This document shows positions 16,654 to 27,685 of a DNA stretch of 64,000 bases, piece by piece. The DNA is from Mycolicibacterium senegalense. GTDB taxonomy: Bacteria; Actinomycetota; Actinomycetes; Mycobacteriales; Mycobacteriaceae. How positions within the stretch are numbered: position 1 is the first letter of the stretch; each line of letters opens with the position of its first letter. The notes below the pieces were generated by a model. It was not told the origin of the DNA, did not search any database, and worked only from the letters and a program-made list of their open reading frames with translations. The DNA lies in NCBI RefSeq assembly GCF_019645875.1, contig NZ_CP081000.1, forward strand, positions 4,278,001-4,342,000, written 5' to 3'. Both the position numbers and the translations under genes were made by a program.

Positions 16654-17160
16654 TCAGAGCAACTCGAGCAGGAACGGCAACTCCTGCGGGGCGTACCAGG
16701 CGAGGTCGTGATCCTGGGCGTCTCCGACCGTGAGCTCGGCGTCCTCGTCCCCGAGATCCGCGTCGTCGATGACGTCGACGGCGGCCAGCACCGCAGGCTC
16801 CGCGTCGGCGTTGTCGACGTAGACCGCGATGACGGCGTCGATCGGCAGCGGCCCGGACAACCGCACCACGGCGTCGTCGAGGTCCGGACGCACGGTTACC
16901 TGATCCGCGTCGGCAACCACCACGGCCCGGCGCGGCGGCAGACCCGGCTGCGACACTGAGTCCGTGCCCGCCAGCAACCGCAGTGAGGCCAAGGCGGCCT
17001 CCCGCAACGCCACTTCGGCGAGTTCGTCGTCGTCACCCTCGGCGTAGGCCTCCCGCAATGTCGGCGTGACCGCGAAGGCGGTGCCGTTCACGACCAGCAG
17101 GTGGCCGTCGGCGACAAGCTGCTGCAAGGCGACCAGGGTCGTCGGGATGTACACGCGCAC
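16654..17160 (-). CDS. Conserved actinobacterial protein, Rv3231c-like (DUF6912)
   Basis: A 168-residue acidic protein with no signal peptide or membrane segment, beginning RVYIPTTLVALQQL. It matches my memory of M. tuberculosis Rv3231c, now grouped in an uncharacterised actinobacterial family. The body is rich in Asp/Glu/Ala with a hydrophobic C-terminus (YAPQELPFLLELL). It lies 15 bp ahead of the amidohydrolase gene and 9 bp after the BCCT transporter stop, so the three minus-strand genes probably share a transcript. Function unknown. The start is GTG 17160. Confidence 0.75.
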   Translation of the reverse strand: MRVYIPTTLVALQQLVADGHLLVVNGTAFAVTPTLREAYAEGDDDELAEVALREAALASLRLLAGTDSVSQPGLPPRRAVVVADADQVTVRPDLDDAVVRLSGPLPIDAVIAVYVDNADAEPAVLAAVDVIDDADLGDEDAELTVGDAQDHDLAWYAPQELPFLLELL

Positions 17161-17169
17161 ACCGCGACA

Positions 17170-18945
17170 CTAGCGGTCTTCGGCGTCTTTTCCCTCGTCG
17201 GCTTGCGGGTCCTTCTCCACGGCGATCACGAAGTCGTCGCCGTGCTGGGTGACACCGGCGACCACGGCGTCGTTGACGGCCTCCACCGCGTACTGGCGGC
17301 GCACCACCAACGGATCGTTTCGCAGGTCTCGGACCAACGCCACCGCGAGCCCGATCATCACCAACACGAACGGCACCGCCACGATGATGGTGATCGACTG
17401 CAAGCCGTTGAGTGCGTCGGCTCCGCCGACCAAGAGCATCACCGCCGCCACCGCACCGGTGGCGACACCCCAGAAGATCACCGTGGGCCGGGTCGGCTTG
17501 ATCGTTCCGCGCTCGGACAGCGAACCCATCACGATCGACGCGGCGTCGGCACCCGACACGAAGAAGATGGCGACCAGCACCATCACCACCACGCTGGTGA
17601 CCGTCGCGATCGGATACTCGCCGAGCAAGCTGAACAGCTGCCGCTCCTGGCTGCCCATGCCGGCCAGGTCGACACCCTTCTGTTGCTCGAAGATGGCCGC
17701 GCCGCCGAAGACACAGAACCAGACCACCGACACCACACTGGGCACCAGCAGCACGCCCGTCACGAACTGCCGGATGGTGCGGCCGCGGGAGATCCGGGCG
17801 ATGAACATCCCGACGAACGGGGTCCACGAGATCCACCACGCCCAATAGAAGATGGTCCAGCTCTTCAACCAGGTGCTGACCGCCTCGCCTTCGGCGCCGG
17901 TCCGCGCCGCCATCTGCGCAAGATCCCCGACGTAACTGCCGATGGAGGTCGGAATCATGTTCAGCATGAATATCGTCGGGCCGACCAGGAAGATGAACAG
18001 TGCCATGGCCAGCGCCAGCACCATGTTGATGTTCGACAGCCACTGGATACCGCGGGCCACACCCGACACCGCCGACAACACGAACGCCACGGTCAGGATC
18101 GTGATGATGCCGATCAGGATGGCGTTGCCGGTCTGACCGATGCCCGCGACGATGTGCAGGCCGCTACGGATCTGCAGCGCGCCGAGGCCCAGCGAGGCGG
18201 CCGAACCGAAGAGCGTGGCGAAGATCGCCAGCATGTCGATCACCTTGCCCCACGGCCCGTTGGCGCGTTTGCCCAGCAGTGGCTCGAATGCCGCCGAGAC
18301 CAATTGCAGCCGGCCTTTGCGGTAGACGCCGTAGGCAATGGTCAGACCGACCACGGCGTAGATCGCCCACGGATGCAGCGTCCAGTGGAACATCGTGGTG
18401 GCCATCGCGGTCTCGGCCGCCCGGGGATTGCCCGGGCCTCCGGTGCCCGGCGGCGGCGACGCGAAGTGCGACAACGGCTCCGACACCCCGAAGAACATCA
18501 GGCCGATACCCATGCCGGCGCTGAACATCATCGCCACCCATGAGGTGGTACGGAACTCGGGCTCATCGTCGTCGCGTCCCAGCGGGATGTTGCCGTACCG
18601 GCTCAACGCCAGCCAGATCACGAACACCACGAAGCCGGAGGCGGTGAGGACGAACAGCCAGCCGACGTCGGCCATCACCCAGCCGAGAGCGGCGGTCGAG
18701 GCGGTAGCGAGGGAATCAGTGTTGACGAAACCCCAGATCAAGAAGGCGACAGCGATCGCGGCGGTCACACCGAAGACGACCCAGTCCATACCGGCCCGCC
18801 GGGTGTACGCCTTCTGCTCGACCGGCACGTCGAGCACAGGGTGCGGCACCACGTCGCCCGTCGGGGACTTCAGCGCCTTCTTGGTGGCTTCCTTGGCTTC
18901 TTGCGTGTGCTTGTCGGGTCTACTTTTTCGCATCTCAGTGGCCAT
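17170..18945 (-). CDS. BCCT-family osmoprotectant transporter (betaine/choline/carnitine)
   Basis: A 591-residue inner-membrane transporter with about 12 hydrophobic helices, the first being WVVFGVTAAIAVAFLIWGFV (residues ~54-73). Family signatures include MMFSAGMGIGLMFFGVSEPL (glycine-rich TM3) and the conserved tryptophan-rich segment WTIFYWAWWISWTPFVGMFIARISRGRTIR (TM8). The basic N-terminus (KSRPDKHTQEAKEATKKALKS) and the acidic C-terminus (QADEGKDAED) resemble regulatory tails of osmosensing BetP-type carriers. It uses Na+ or H+ to import quaternary amines; which one is not clear. A palindrome upstream (18981-18999) may be its control site. Confidence 0.92.
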   Translation of the reverse strand: MATEMRKSRPDKHTQEAKEATKKALKSPTGDVVPHPVLDVPVEQKAYTRRAGMDWVVFGVTAAIAVAFLIWGFVNTDSLATASTAALGWVMADVGWLFVLTASGFVVFVIWLALSRYGNIPLGRDDDEPEFRTTSWVAMMFSAGMGIGLMFFGVSEPLSHFASPPPGTGGPGNPRAAETAMATTMFHWTLHPWAIYAVVGLTIAYGVYRKGRLQLVSAAFEPLLGKRANGPWGKVIDMLAIFATLFGSAASLGLGALQIRSGLHIVAGIGQTGNAILIGIITILTVAFVLSAVSGVARGIQWLSNINMVLALAMALFIFLVGPTIFMLNMIPTSIGSYVGDLAQMAARTGAEGEAVSTWLKSWTIFYWAWWISWTPFVGMFIARISRGRTIRQFVTGVLLVPSVVSVVWFCVFGGAAIFEQQKGVDLAGMGSQERQLFSLLGEYPIATVTSVVVMVLVAIFFVSGADAASIVMGSLSERGTIKPTRPTVIFWGVATGAVAAVMLLVGGADALNGLQSITIIVAVPFVLVMIGLAVALVRDLRNDPLVVRRQYAVEAVNDAVVAGVTQHGDDFVIAVEKDPQADEGKDAEDR

Positions 18946-18980
18946 GGTGAATTCATCAGACCGCGAACCGAGCGCGAGGT

Positions 18981-18999
18981 CAAATACTTCGAGTATTTG
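18981..18999. repeat. Short perfect inverted repeat upstream of the BCCT gene
   Basis: CAAATACT and AGTATTTG flank TCG in the 72-bp gap between the WS/DGAT stop and the BCCT start. It is AT-rich against the surrounding DNA. It could be an operator for the transporter gene or a weak terminator; there is no U-run to decide. Confidence 0.5.
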
Positions 19000-19017
19000 C
19001 CAGAGCCTGCCCAGAAC

Positions 19018-20427
19018 CTACTTAGCCGCCTCCAATAACTCTTCGAGAGATTCCCGCAAGAGGCTCGGCAGGACGTCGACGTCGCTCATCGCGTCGCGGT
19101 CGGCATTGATACCGAAATACAACTGGCCGTCGTACGAAGTGACCCCGATCGCCAGGACTTGGTTCTGCAGCAGCGGCGGCACCGCATAGGTCTCCAGCAG
19201 CTTCGTCCCAGCGATGTACATCTGCTTCTGCGCGCCGGGCACGTTGGTGATCAGTAGGTTGAACAACCGCGCCGAGAACCCGGTCGCCACACGGATGCCC
19301 ATGGCGTGCAAGGTCGGTGGCGCAAACCCGGACAGGGTCACGATCGTGCGCGCGTCGACCAGGCTGGCCGCGGTGGGATGCGATTCGGTGGCGTGGGCGA
19401 TCTGCGACAGCCGCACCACCGCGTTGCCCTCACCGACCGGAAGATCGACCAGGAACGGCGAGACCTCGCTGATCGCCTGCCCCGGGCCCGAGGAGTCCAG
19501 TTCGGCGTCCGGATACACCGACATCGGTGCCATGGCCCGCACCGTGGTGGTCGGGGTCACCGGTTCCCCGCGCGACAGCAGCCAGTTGCGCAGCGCGCCG
19601 GCGACGACCGCCAGCACGACGTCGTTGATGTCGCAGTTGTAGCGGGCGCGCACCAGCCGGTAGTCCTCCAACCGATGCTGGTCCACCGAGAACCGGCGGT
19701 TGCGCGAGACGCGCGTGTTCAGCGGGCTGCTGGGCGCGGTGCCACGCGCCACCGTGCGGGCCACCTCAGCGACCCGACGACCCACCGCGGCCAGCTCGCT
19801 GGCACTCGTGGCCACCTCGGTCACGGTGTCTCGCAGGGCGGCCAGCTGGCTGGTCGGCCGGGCGATCCACTCCCCGATCGCACCGAGCACCAACTGCCTG
19901 TCGCTGGGTTCGCGGGCGGGAATCCAGATGTCCTCGCCGAACTCGGGCGGCTTCTGTGTCCGGTCCACGATGACGTGCCCGATTTCCAGCGCTGGCATGC
20001 CGTTGACCAGCGCCTGATGCGTTTTGGTGTAGATCGCGATGCGGTTCTTGGTCAGCCCTTCGACCAGGTACATCTCCCACAGCGGCCGCGTCCGGTCCAA
20101 CGGCCTCGAGCCCAACCGGGCGATCAGGTCGTGCAGTTGTGCATCGCTGCCCGGAGACGGCAGCGCCGAGCGCCTGATGTGGTAGGTGATGTCGAAATCC
20201 GCGTCGTCCACCCACACGGGCCGGGCCAGGCCGAGCGTCACCTCGCGCACCTTCTGCCGGTACCGCGGGATCTGTGGCAACCGGCGCTCGACGGTCTCGA
20301 GCAATGTCTCATAGCTCAAGCCGGTCCGCGGCTTGCGCAGGATCGACAAGGAGCCGACGTACATGGGCGTAGCGGTGTTCTCCAGGTGGTAGAACGCTGC
20401 GTCGGACGCCGACAGCCTGCTCACCAT
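19018..20427 (-). CDS. WS/DGAT-family acyltransferase with altered active site (Tgs3-like)
   Basis: A 469-residue protein of the wax ester synthase / diacylglycerol acyltransferase family, which makes storage lipids from acyl-CoA. The start MVSRLSASDAAFYHLE and the central PLWEMYLVEGL and late GFSARLFNLLITNVPG blocks are family landmarks. The catalytic motif HHxxxDG reads HQALVNG (residues 137-143), so the second His, normally the base, is Gln, and Asp is Asn. It resembles the Rv3233c/Rv3234c region. Activity is doubtful, and a lipid-binding or structural role is possible. ATG 20427 has an AAGGGGAGG site; GTG 20490 upstream is the alternative. Confidence 0.88.
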   Translation of the reverse strand: MVSRLSASDAAFYHLENTATPMYVGSLSILRKPRTGLSYETLLETVERRLPQIPRYRQKVREVTLGLARPVWVDDADFDITYHIRRSALPSPGSDAQLHDLIARLGSRPLDRTRPLWEMYLVEGLTKNRIAIYTKTHQALVNGMPALEIGHVIVDRTQKPPEFGEDIWIPAREPSDRQLVLGAIGEWIARPTSQLAALRDTVTEVATSASELAAVGRRVAEVARTVARGTAPSSPLNTRVSRNRRFSVDQHRLEDYRLVRARYNCDINDVVLAVVAGALRNWLLSRGEPVTPTTTVRAMAPMSVYPDAELDSSGPGQAISEVSPFLVDLPVGEGNAVVRLSQIAHATESHPTAASLVDARTIVTLSGFAPPTLHAMGIRVATGFSARLFNLLITNVPGAQKQMYIAGTKLLETYAVPPLLQNQVLAIGVTSYDGQLYFGINADRDAMSDVDVLPSLLRESLEELLEAAK

Positions 20428-20683
20428 TCGGCGCCAACCTCCCCTTCTGCTCCCCTTGGACCCCGTCACGTTAACCGGCGATTCGGCCACCCCGCATCAC
20501 GGGTAGTGCCATGCGTCAATTACACCCTCGCGGTCACGCAATCGGGTAACCGTTCCCGTACCGACCCATACCCGGCAGGCACCGGATTATCCGCAGTGCG
20601 GCACGTCGAACCCGTGCGATCATGGGGTGGTCTGCACCTCTCCAGCAGATGTCGCCCGTCATACCGACCGCTGGAGGCTGCCT

Positions 20684-21180
20684 GTGCCCGTCCCGAAACT
20701 CACCGCGCCATCCGCCCGTTCGCGTCCTGCGCGCTCGCCGTTGGTTGCTCCGGTTATCGACTGCGAGCCGCCCGCGCTGCCACTCGGGGCGCCGACGTGC
20801 CCGGCGCCGACCGTGCTGCACGGGCACACCGCGCGCCGGTTGCGGCTGGTCTCCCCCGAGCCGGAACGGCAATTGCAGCCCGGCGCGGCACAATTCGCCG
20901 ATATGGCATTGCGCCGGGTCCTTGAGGTCGTCGACCGGCGCAGGCCTCCGGCCCAGCTGAGGTCGTTGATGAGCCAGCTACTGCTCGACGCGGTCGTCGC
21001 CGCCGCCACCCCGCGGCACCCCACCACGGCCAGCCTGCGCCGGGTGGGGCTGCGCCCGGCAGCCTCGTCCGAGGCCGCCGAGCTGTTCGCCACCTACACC
21101 CGCGGTGCCCGGGTGCGCGCTATCGCCGGGCGTATCGAATTACGCAGTGGCCGTTGGCAAGTCACTGCGCTGCAGTTGGG

Positions 21181-21184
<4 letters not shown>
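20684..21184 (+). CDS. Rv3235-family small protein convergent with secA1
   Basis: A 166-residue protein of the Rv3235 family, which sits beside secA1 in many actinobacteria. The N-terminal ~60 residues are Pro/Ala/Arg-rich and probably disordered. The C-terminal domain (residues ~75-166: FADMALRRVLEVVDRRRPPAQLR...GARVRAIAGRIELRSGRWQVTALQLG) is compact and conserved. There is no signal peptide. GTG 20684 is chosen because GGAGG lies at 20673-20677. The stop codon shares 3 bp with the secA1 stop (CTAG overlap). In M. tuberculosis the neighbour order is the same. A link with secretion is suggested only by position. Confidence 0.8.
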
Positions 21185-24033
<2,849 letters not shown>

Positions 24034-24140
24034 GCTATTTCCCCTGTGGGTTCGATGGGATCCCCTGGTCGGGATCGGCCGGGCTTGTTGGCCTCCATCG
24101 TAGGTGACCGGTCGAAGTCGCTGGTTCTGCTGGCGCGAAG

Positions 24141-24185
24141 AAACAAAAACGCACCCCGGAAAGCTCCGAGGTGCGCTTTTGTTTC
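24141..24185 (-). terminator. Intrinsic terminator between hpf and secA1 (works both ways)
   Basis: GCACC and GGTGC flank a CCGGAAAGCTCCGA core that itself pairs. The stem is bordered by A-rich sequence on the left (AAACAAAAAC) and T-rich on the right (GCTTTTGTTT), giving a U-tract in either direction. Its natural use is ending hpf transcription on the minus strand. Confidence 0.85.
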
Positions 24186-24206
24186 TCCGGCCCTGGCCGC
24201 GACGTG

Positions 24207-24890
24207 TCAGGCCAGGCGGATCAGCCCGTAGTCGTAGGCATGGCGGCGGTACACCACCGACGGGCGGTCACTCTCTTTGTCGTGGAACAGGAAGAAATCG
24301 TGGCCGACCAGCTCCATCTCGTAGAGGGCGTCGTCGACGGTCATCGGCTTCGCCGGGTGTTCTTTGACCCGCACGATCCGCCCCGGTTCGTGGTCGTCGA
24401 GAGCTTCGACGGCCGAGGTTGGCTCGTCTGGCACGGTTTGCGTGTCCGACAGCGCCTCGTGGGCCGTGGCTTCGGCCAGCGAGACCGGTGTTTTGTCGCC
24501 GTAGTGGATCTTGCGGCGGTCCTTGCTCTTGCGGAGCCTGCTCTCAAGTTTGCCAGCCGCGGACTCCAGGGCAGCGTAGAAACTGTCCGCGCAGGCCTCG
24601 CCACGGACCACCGGGCCACGGCCGCGGGCAGTGATCTCGACGTGCTGGCAGTTCTTGCGCTGACGGCGGTTGCGTTCGTGGTCGAGTTCGACATCGAACA
24701 GGTAGATGGTGCGGTCAAACCGCTCCAGGCGCGACAACTTCTCCGACACGTAGATCCGGAAATGGTCTGGAACTTCGACGTTTCGACCCTTGACCACAAC
24801 CTCTGCGTTCGGCTCCGGGGTGGCGTCGCCGACCTGCTCGTCGGGTTCAACCACCATGGTGGCGCTTGTGTCCGGGGAATGGGTTGACAT
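24207..24890 (-). CDS. hpf: Ribosome hibernation promoting factor, long form
   Basis: A 227-residue long-form HPF equivalent to Rv3241c. The N-terminal RaiA/HPF domain (residues ~35-135: AEVVVKGRNVEVPDHFRIYVSEKL...VEITARGRG...ADSFYAALESAAGKLESRLRKSKDRRK) binds the 30S decoding site. The C-terminal ~60 residues (IVRVKEHPAKPMTVDDALYEMELVGHDFFLFHDKESDRPSVVYRRHAYDYGLIRL) form the dimerisation module that joins two 70S ribosomes. The acidic N-terminus (~1-34) precedes the fold. ATG 24890 is chosen over a longer frame from 25016, whose extra residues look random. It is bounded downstream by the terminator at 24141. Confidence 0.93.
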   Translation of the reverse strand: MSTHSPDTSATMVVEPDEQVGDATPEPNAEVVVKGRNVEVPDHFRIYVSEKLSRLERFDRTIYLFDVELDHERNRRQRKNCQHVEITARGRGPVVRGEACADSFYAALESAAGKLESRLRKSKDRRKIHYGDKTPVSLAEATAHEALSDTQTVPDEPTSAVEALDDHEPGRIVRVKEHPAKPMTVDDALYEMELVGHDFFLFHDKESDRPSVVYRRHAYDYGLIRLA

Positions 24891-25186
24891 ACTCGGCAAC
24901 TCGTTTCTCTCAGTTGTCACACGCTTCACGCGTGCCCTACTTCTCAACGAATCGGAATGTGCCGATGGGCAGTGAAAGTTTGCTCCACCCAGCGGCGAAA
25001 GGTGTCGGGTACTCACCTCCTACCGTCTGGCAGTGAAGTGGCGCTGCGTTTCGGGAGCGCCGCCGTGAGTCGTTCACGGGTCGTTGCTGCCGACGGTAGT
25101 CCGTGTTCACCCACTCGTGCCACCAATTTCAAATACGTGTTCTCAGTTCTTCATGCGGGTTTGATCACAGCGAAACGATCCGGACG
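24891..25186. other. Upstream region of hpf; no gene seen
   Basis: A ~300-bp gap between the hpf start and the comF stop, both minus strand. No convincing open reading frame or hairpin is present. It presumably contains the hpf promoter, consistent with hpf being regulated separately from comF, but I could not pick out a clear -10/-35 pair. Confidence 0.5.
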
Positions 25187-25816
25187 TCACGCGTGCGAAA
25201 TCGCCAGCACAGCCGACACCTGTGCACCGGCCTGAGCGAGCATCCGCACGGATTCGGCCGCTGTGGCTCCGGTCGTGACGATGTCGTCGACCAGCACCAC
25301 CTCGCCGGCCACGGGCCTGATCAGACGGACCCGACCGGCGATGTTGCGCTGCCGTGCGGCGCCCGACAGGCCCACCGAGTCGCGGACCCAGGGGCGCAGC
25401 CGCAACGCCGGCACGACGCGCACGCCCGGCAGACCGGCTGAGGCCGACGTGGCGATCCTGGTGATCGGATCACCGCCGCGGCGACGAGCCGCGGCCCGGC
25501 GGGTCGGCGCCGGCACCACGGTCACCGGAGTGCCGACGATGCCCCAGGTCAGCAGATGCTGCAGCCCGCCGTTGAGAGCGGCGGCCAACGGCCCGATCAG
25601 GTCGGCGCGGCCGTGCTCTTTGACCGCGACGATCGCGCGCCGGCGGATACCGGCGTGGCGTCCCAGCGCGAACACCGGGACCCCAGGATCGGCCCGCGGC
25701 GTGAACAGGTGGGGCTCGTCGTCACCGACGCCGAGTGCGGCTGCACACGACGCGCACCACCGCGTCGACGGCGCGCCGCAGCCGCCGCACTCCAGCGGCA
25801 GAACGAGGTCGAGCAT
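25187..25816 (-). CDS. ComF-family phosphoribosyltransferase-fold protein
   Basis: A 209-residue protein equivalent to Rv3242c. It has an N-terminal zinc ribbon (CGGCGAPSTRWCASC, residues ~10-24) and a type I phosphoribosyltransferase domain with the PRPP-binding loop VVLVDDIVTTGAT (residues ~172-184). RRRGGDPITR in the middle is the ComF family marker. ComF acts in DNA uptake in competent bacteria; in actinobacteria its role is unsettled. It lies 108 bp after lpqB on the same strand and may end the tmk-mtrA-mtrB-lpqB transcript. Confidence 0.88.
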   Translation of the reverse strand: MLDLVLPLECGGCGAPSTRWCASCAAALGVGDDEPHLFTPRADPGVPVFALGRHAGIRRRAIVAVKEHGRADLIGPLAAALNGGLQHLLTWGIVGTPVTVVPAPTRRAAARRRGGDPITRIATSASAGLPGVRVVPALRLRPWVRDSVGLSGAARQRNIAGRVRLIRPVAGEVVLVDDIVTTGATAAESVRMLAQAGAQVSAVLAISHA

Positions 25817-25924
25817 GCCGACAGTCTGCGCGGGCCCGGTGACATGGCCGCCGGTTTCTACCGCTCGGTCGCTTCAAGCGTCGTGGCACAGCCCAGGTGC
25901 AGAAAGCGATGCGCGGGCCGAGGC

Positions 25925-27685
25925 TCAGCCGGGCAGCACCGGCATCGCGCCCGGGACCATCAACGGGCGCACATCGACCCACCCCGGGTTGTCCTCACTG
26001 GCCGACGCCGACAGCTGCGACACGCCACGTTGGTCGGCTACGTACACCGTCGACGGATTGGCGGCCACGGTGCCCACCGGGACCACCAGATTGCGGCTCG
26101 GCCCGTCGGAGTTGACGCCGTCGAGATTCACATACGAGACGGGGTGGGCCGGATCGGTCCGGCTGACGACGATGTCGTCACCGGTCCGCCAGGACAGCGA
26201 CACCGCGGTATTGCCCAGGCCATAACCCAGGCGCCGCGGATAGGTGAGCAGGAACTGGCCCTCGGGAGTGCGCTCAATCCCGGCCAAGATCACCTGGCCC
26301 CCGATCACCATCGCCGCCCGGGTGCCGTCGCGTGAGAGCTGCAGCTCCGTGATCGGGCCCGGGAATCGGGTGACCACCGCCGCAGCGTCGACCGGGATAC
26401 GGGCCGGTACACCGGAAGCGTCGCGGATGGCCCGCACCACGTTGGCGTCGTCGACCACCACCCACACCGCCTCGTCGAGCGACCAGCTGGGCCGGGTGAG
26501 GGTGCGCCCCTCGATGGCCTTGGCGGTTGGTCCGCCCAGCGGCCCCATCCACAGCGAGGCGGCAGTGGCTTCCGGCGCGTCGGGCAACACCACCACCGAG
26601 GCAGCGTCCTGGCCGTTGCGCGAGACCGAAGCCGACTTCTGGTTGGGCGCCGAGCCGAATGCACCGGGCACCGGGGTGGTGTGCTGCCCGTCGACGGCCA
26701 CCAGCGAGCCCCCTACGAGCGCATGCAAACCGGCTGCCGCGCCGGGGACCGCCCCCGGATCGGCCGCCGCGACGTCGGAGGTTTCCCAGCCGTCGGCGAA
26801 CCGGTCATCCAGCGGGGCGCCGTCGGCGTTGATCACGTAGGGTCCGCTGATCCCGGCCCGCGACAGAGTCCAAATGATCTGTGCGGCAAGCAGTTGACGG
26901 CTGTGCGGATCGGTGGTCGACAGGTTGTCGAGGTCGATGCGGGCGCCACCGTAGCCGCGGCCCACTCCGGTCTTGCCACCGTCGGCGCGGGTGACCGGAC
27001 CACGCATCCGCAGCGGTGCGTCGAGCAGGTTACGCACCGATCGGGCCATCTCCGGACGAGGCCCTGCCACCAGTTTGGAGATCAGTTCGGTCGCCAGTTG
27101 GTCAGGATCGGAGACCGCGACGTAGCGCGGATCGGGCACGACCGTGGTTCCGGTCGGGTCGACGAAATAGAGGGTGTTGCGCTTGTAGGTCGACTGAAAC
27201 TGTTGCCAGTCGAGAAAAACCCCGTTCGGCAACCGGTCGATGCGCCAGCCGCCAGGGGTTTGGACGAGTTCGATGGGACCGGGGTCGGGCAATGCCCCCT
27301 CCCCTGTCTCGAACACACCCATGTCGGACAGCGACCCCAGGATGTCCGCCCGCATGTTCACCGAAACCCGGTCCGAGGCACGGGTTTCGGTGAACACCAC
27401 GCGGTCGAGCAACAGCGCGCTGCCGGCGTCGTCCCAGGCACTGGAAGCGGACTCGGTGAGAAACTGCCGGGCCGCCAGATGCCGGTTGGCGGGATCGGCA
27501 GTGGCCTTGAGGAATTCGCGCAGCAACACGTCGGGTTCCATTCCCGGCGCCGGCTTGGGCAGGTTCGGTGGGGCCGGTTTGTCGACCGTGCCGATGGCCT
27601 GCGGGGAGGACGAATTCGGGATCCCCGCACAGCCGGACACCAGCACTACCAGACCGACGATCACCACCGTCAGCAGGCGCTTCAC
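25925..27685 (-). CDS. lpqB: Lipoprotein LpqB, partner of MtrB
   Basis: A 586-residue extracellular lipoprotein. The signal peptide MKRLLTVVIVGLVVLVSGCAG ends in the lipobox LVSGC (Cys near residue 19). A GerMN-type domain lies at ~residues 200-330, and a C-terminal region with beta-propeller-like repeats follows. LpqB modulates the MtrB sensor kinase and its loss affects cell wall and motility in mycobacteria. The start GTG 27685 overlaps the mtrB stop by 4 bp (GTGA), so the two are translationally coupled; reading frames further 5' would overlap mtrB. Confidence 0.95.
   Translation of the reverse strand: MKRLLTVVIVGLVVLVSGCAGIPNSSSPQAIGTVDKPAPPNLPKPAPGMEPDVLLREFLKATADPANRHLAARQFLTESASSAWDDAGSALLLDRVVFTETRASDRVSVNMRADILGSLSDMGVFETGEGALPDPGPIELVQTPGGWRIDRLPNGVFLDWQQFQSTYKRNTLYFVDPTGTTVVPDPRYVAVSDPDQLATELISKLVAGPRPEMARSVRNLLDAPLRMRGPVTRADGGKTGVGRGYGGARIDLDNLSTTDPHSRQLLAAQIIWTLSRAGISGPYVINADGAPLDDRFADGWETSDVAAADPGAVPGAAAGLHALVGGSLVAVDGQHTTPVPGAFGSAPNQKSASVSRNGQDAASVVVLPDAPEATAASLWMGPLGGPTAKAIEGRTLTRPSWSLDEAVWVVVDDANVVRAIRDASGVPARIPVDAAAVVTRFPGPITELQLSRDGTRAAMVIGGQVILAGIERTPEGQFLLTYPRRLGYGLGNTAVSLSWRTGDDIVVSRTDPAHPVSYVNLDGVNSDGPSRNLVVPVGTVAANPSTVYVADQRGVSQLSASASEDNPGWVDVRPLMVPGAMPVLPG

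Noticed and set aside
15151..16959. A 602-codon plus-strand frame opposite the amidohydrolase
   Set aside because: Shadow of the real lipoprotein gene on the minus strand; no family signature, and the real gene has a signal peptide and metal motifs.
24957..25235. A 92-codon plus-strand frame between hpf and comF
   Set aside because: Runs into the comF 3' end in antisense, no start signal or domain.
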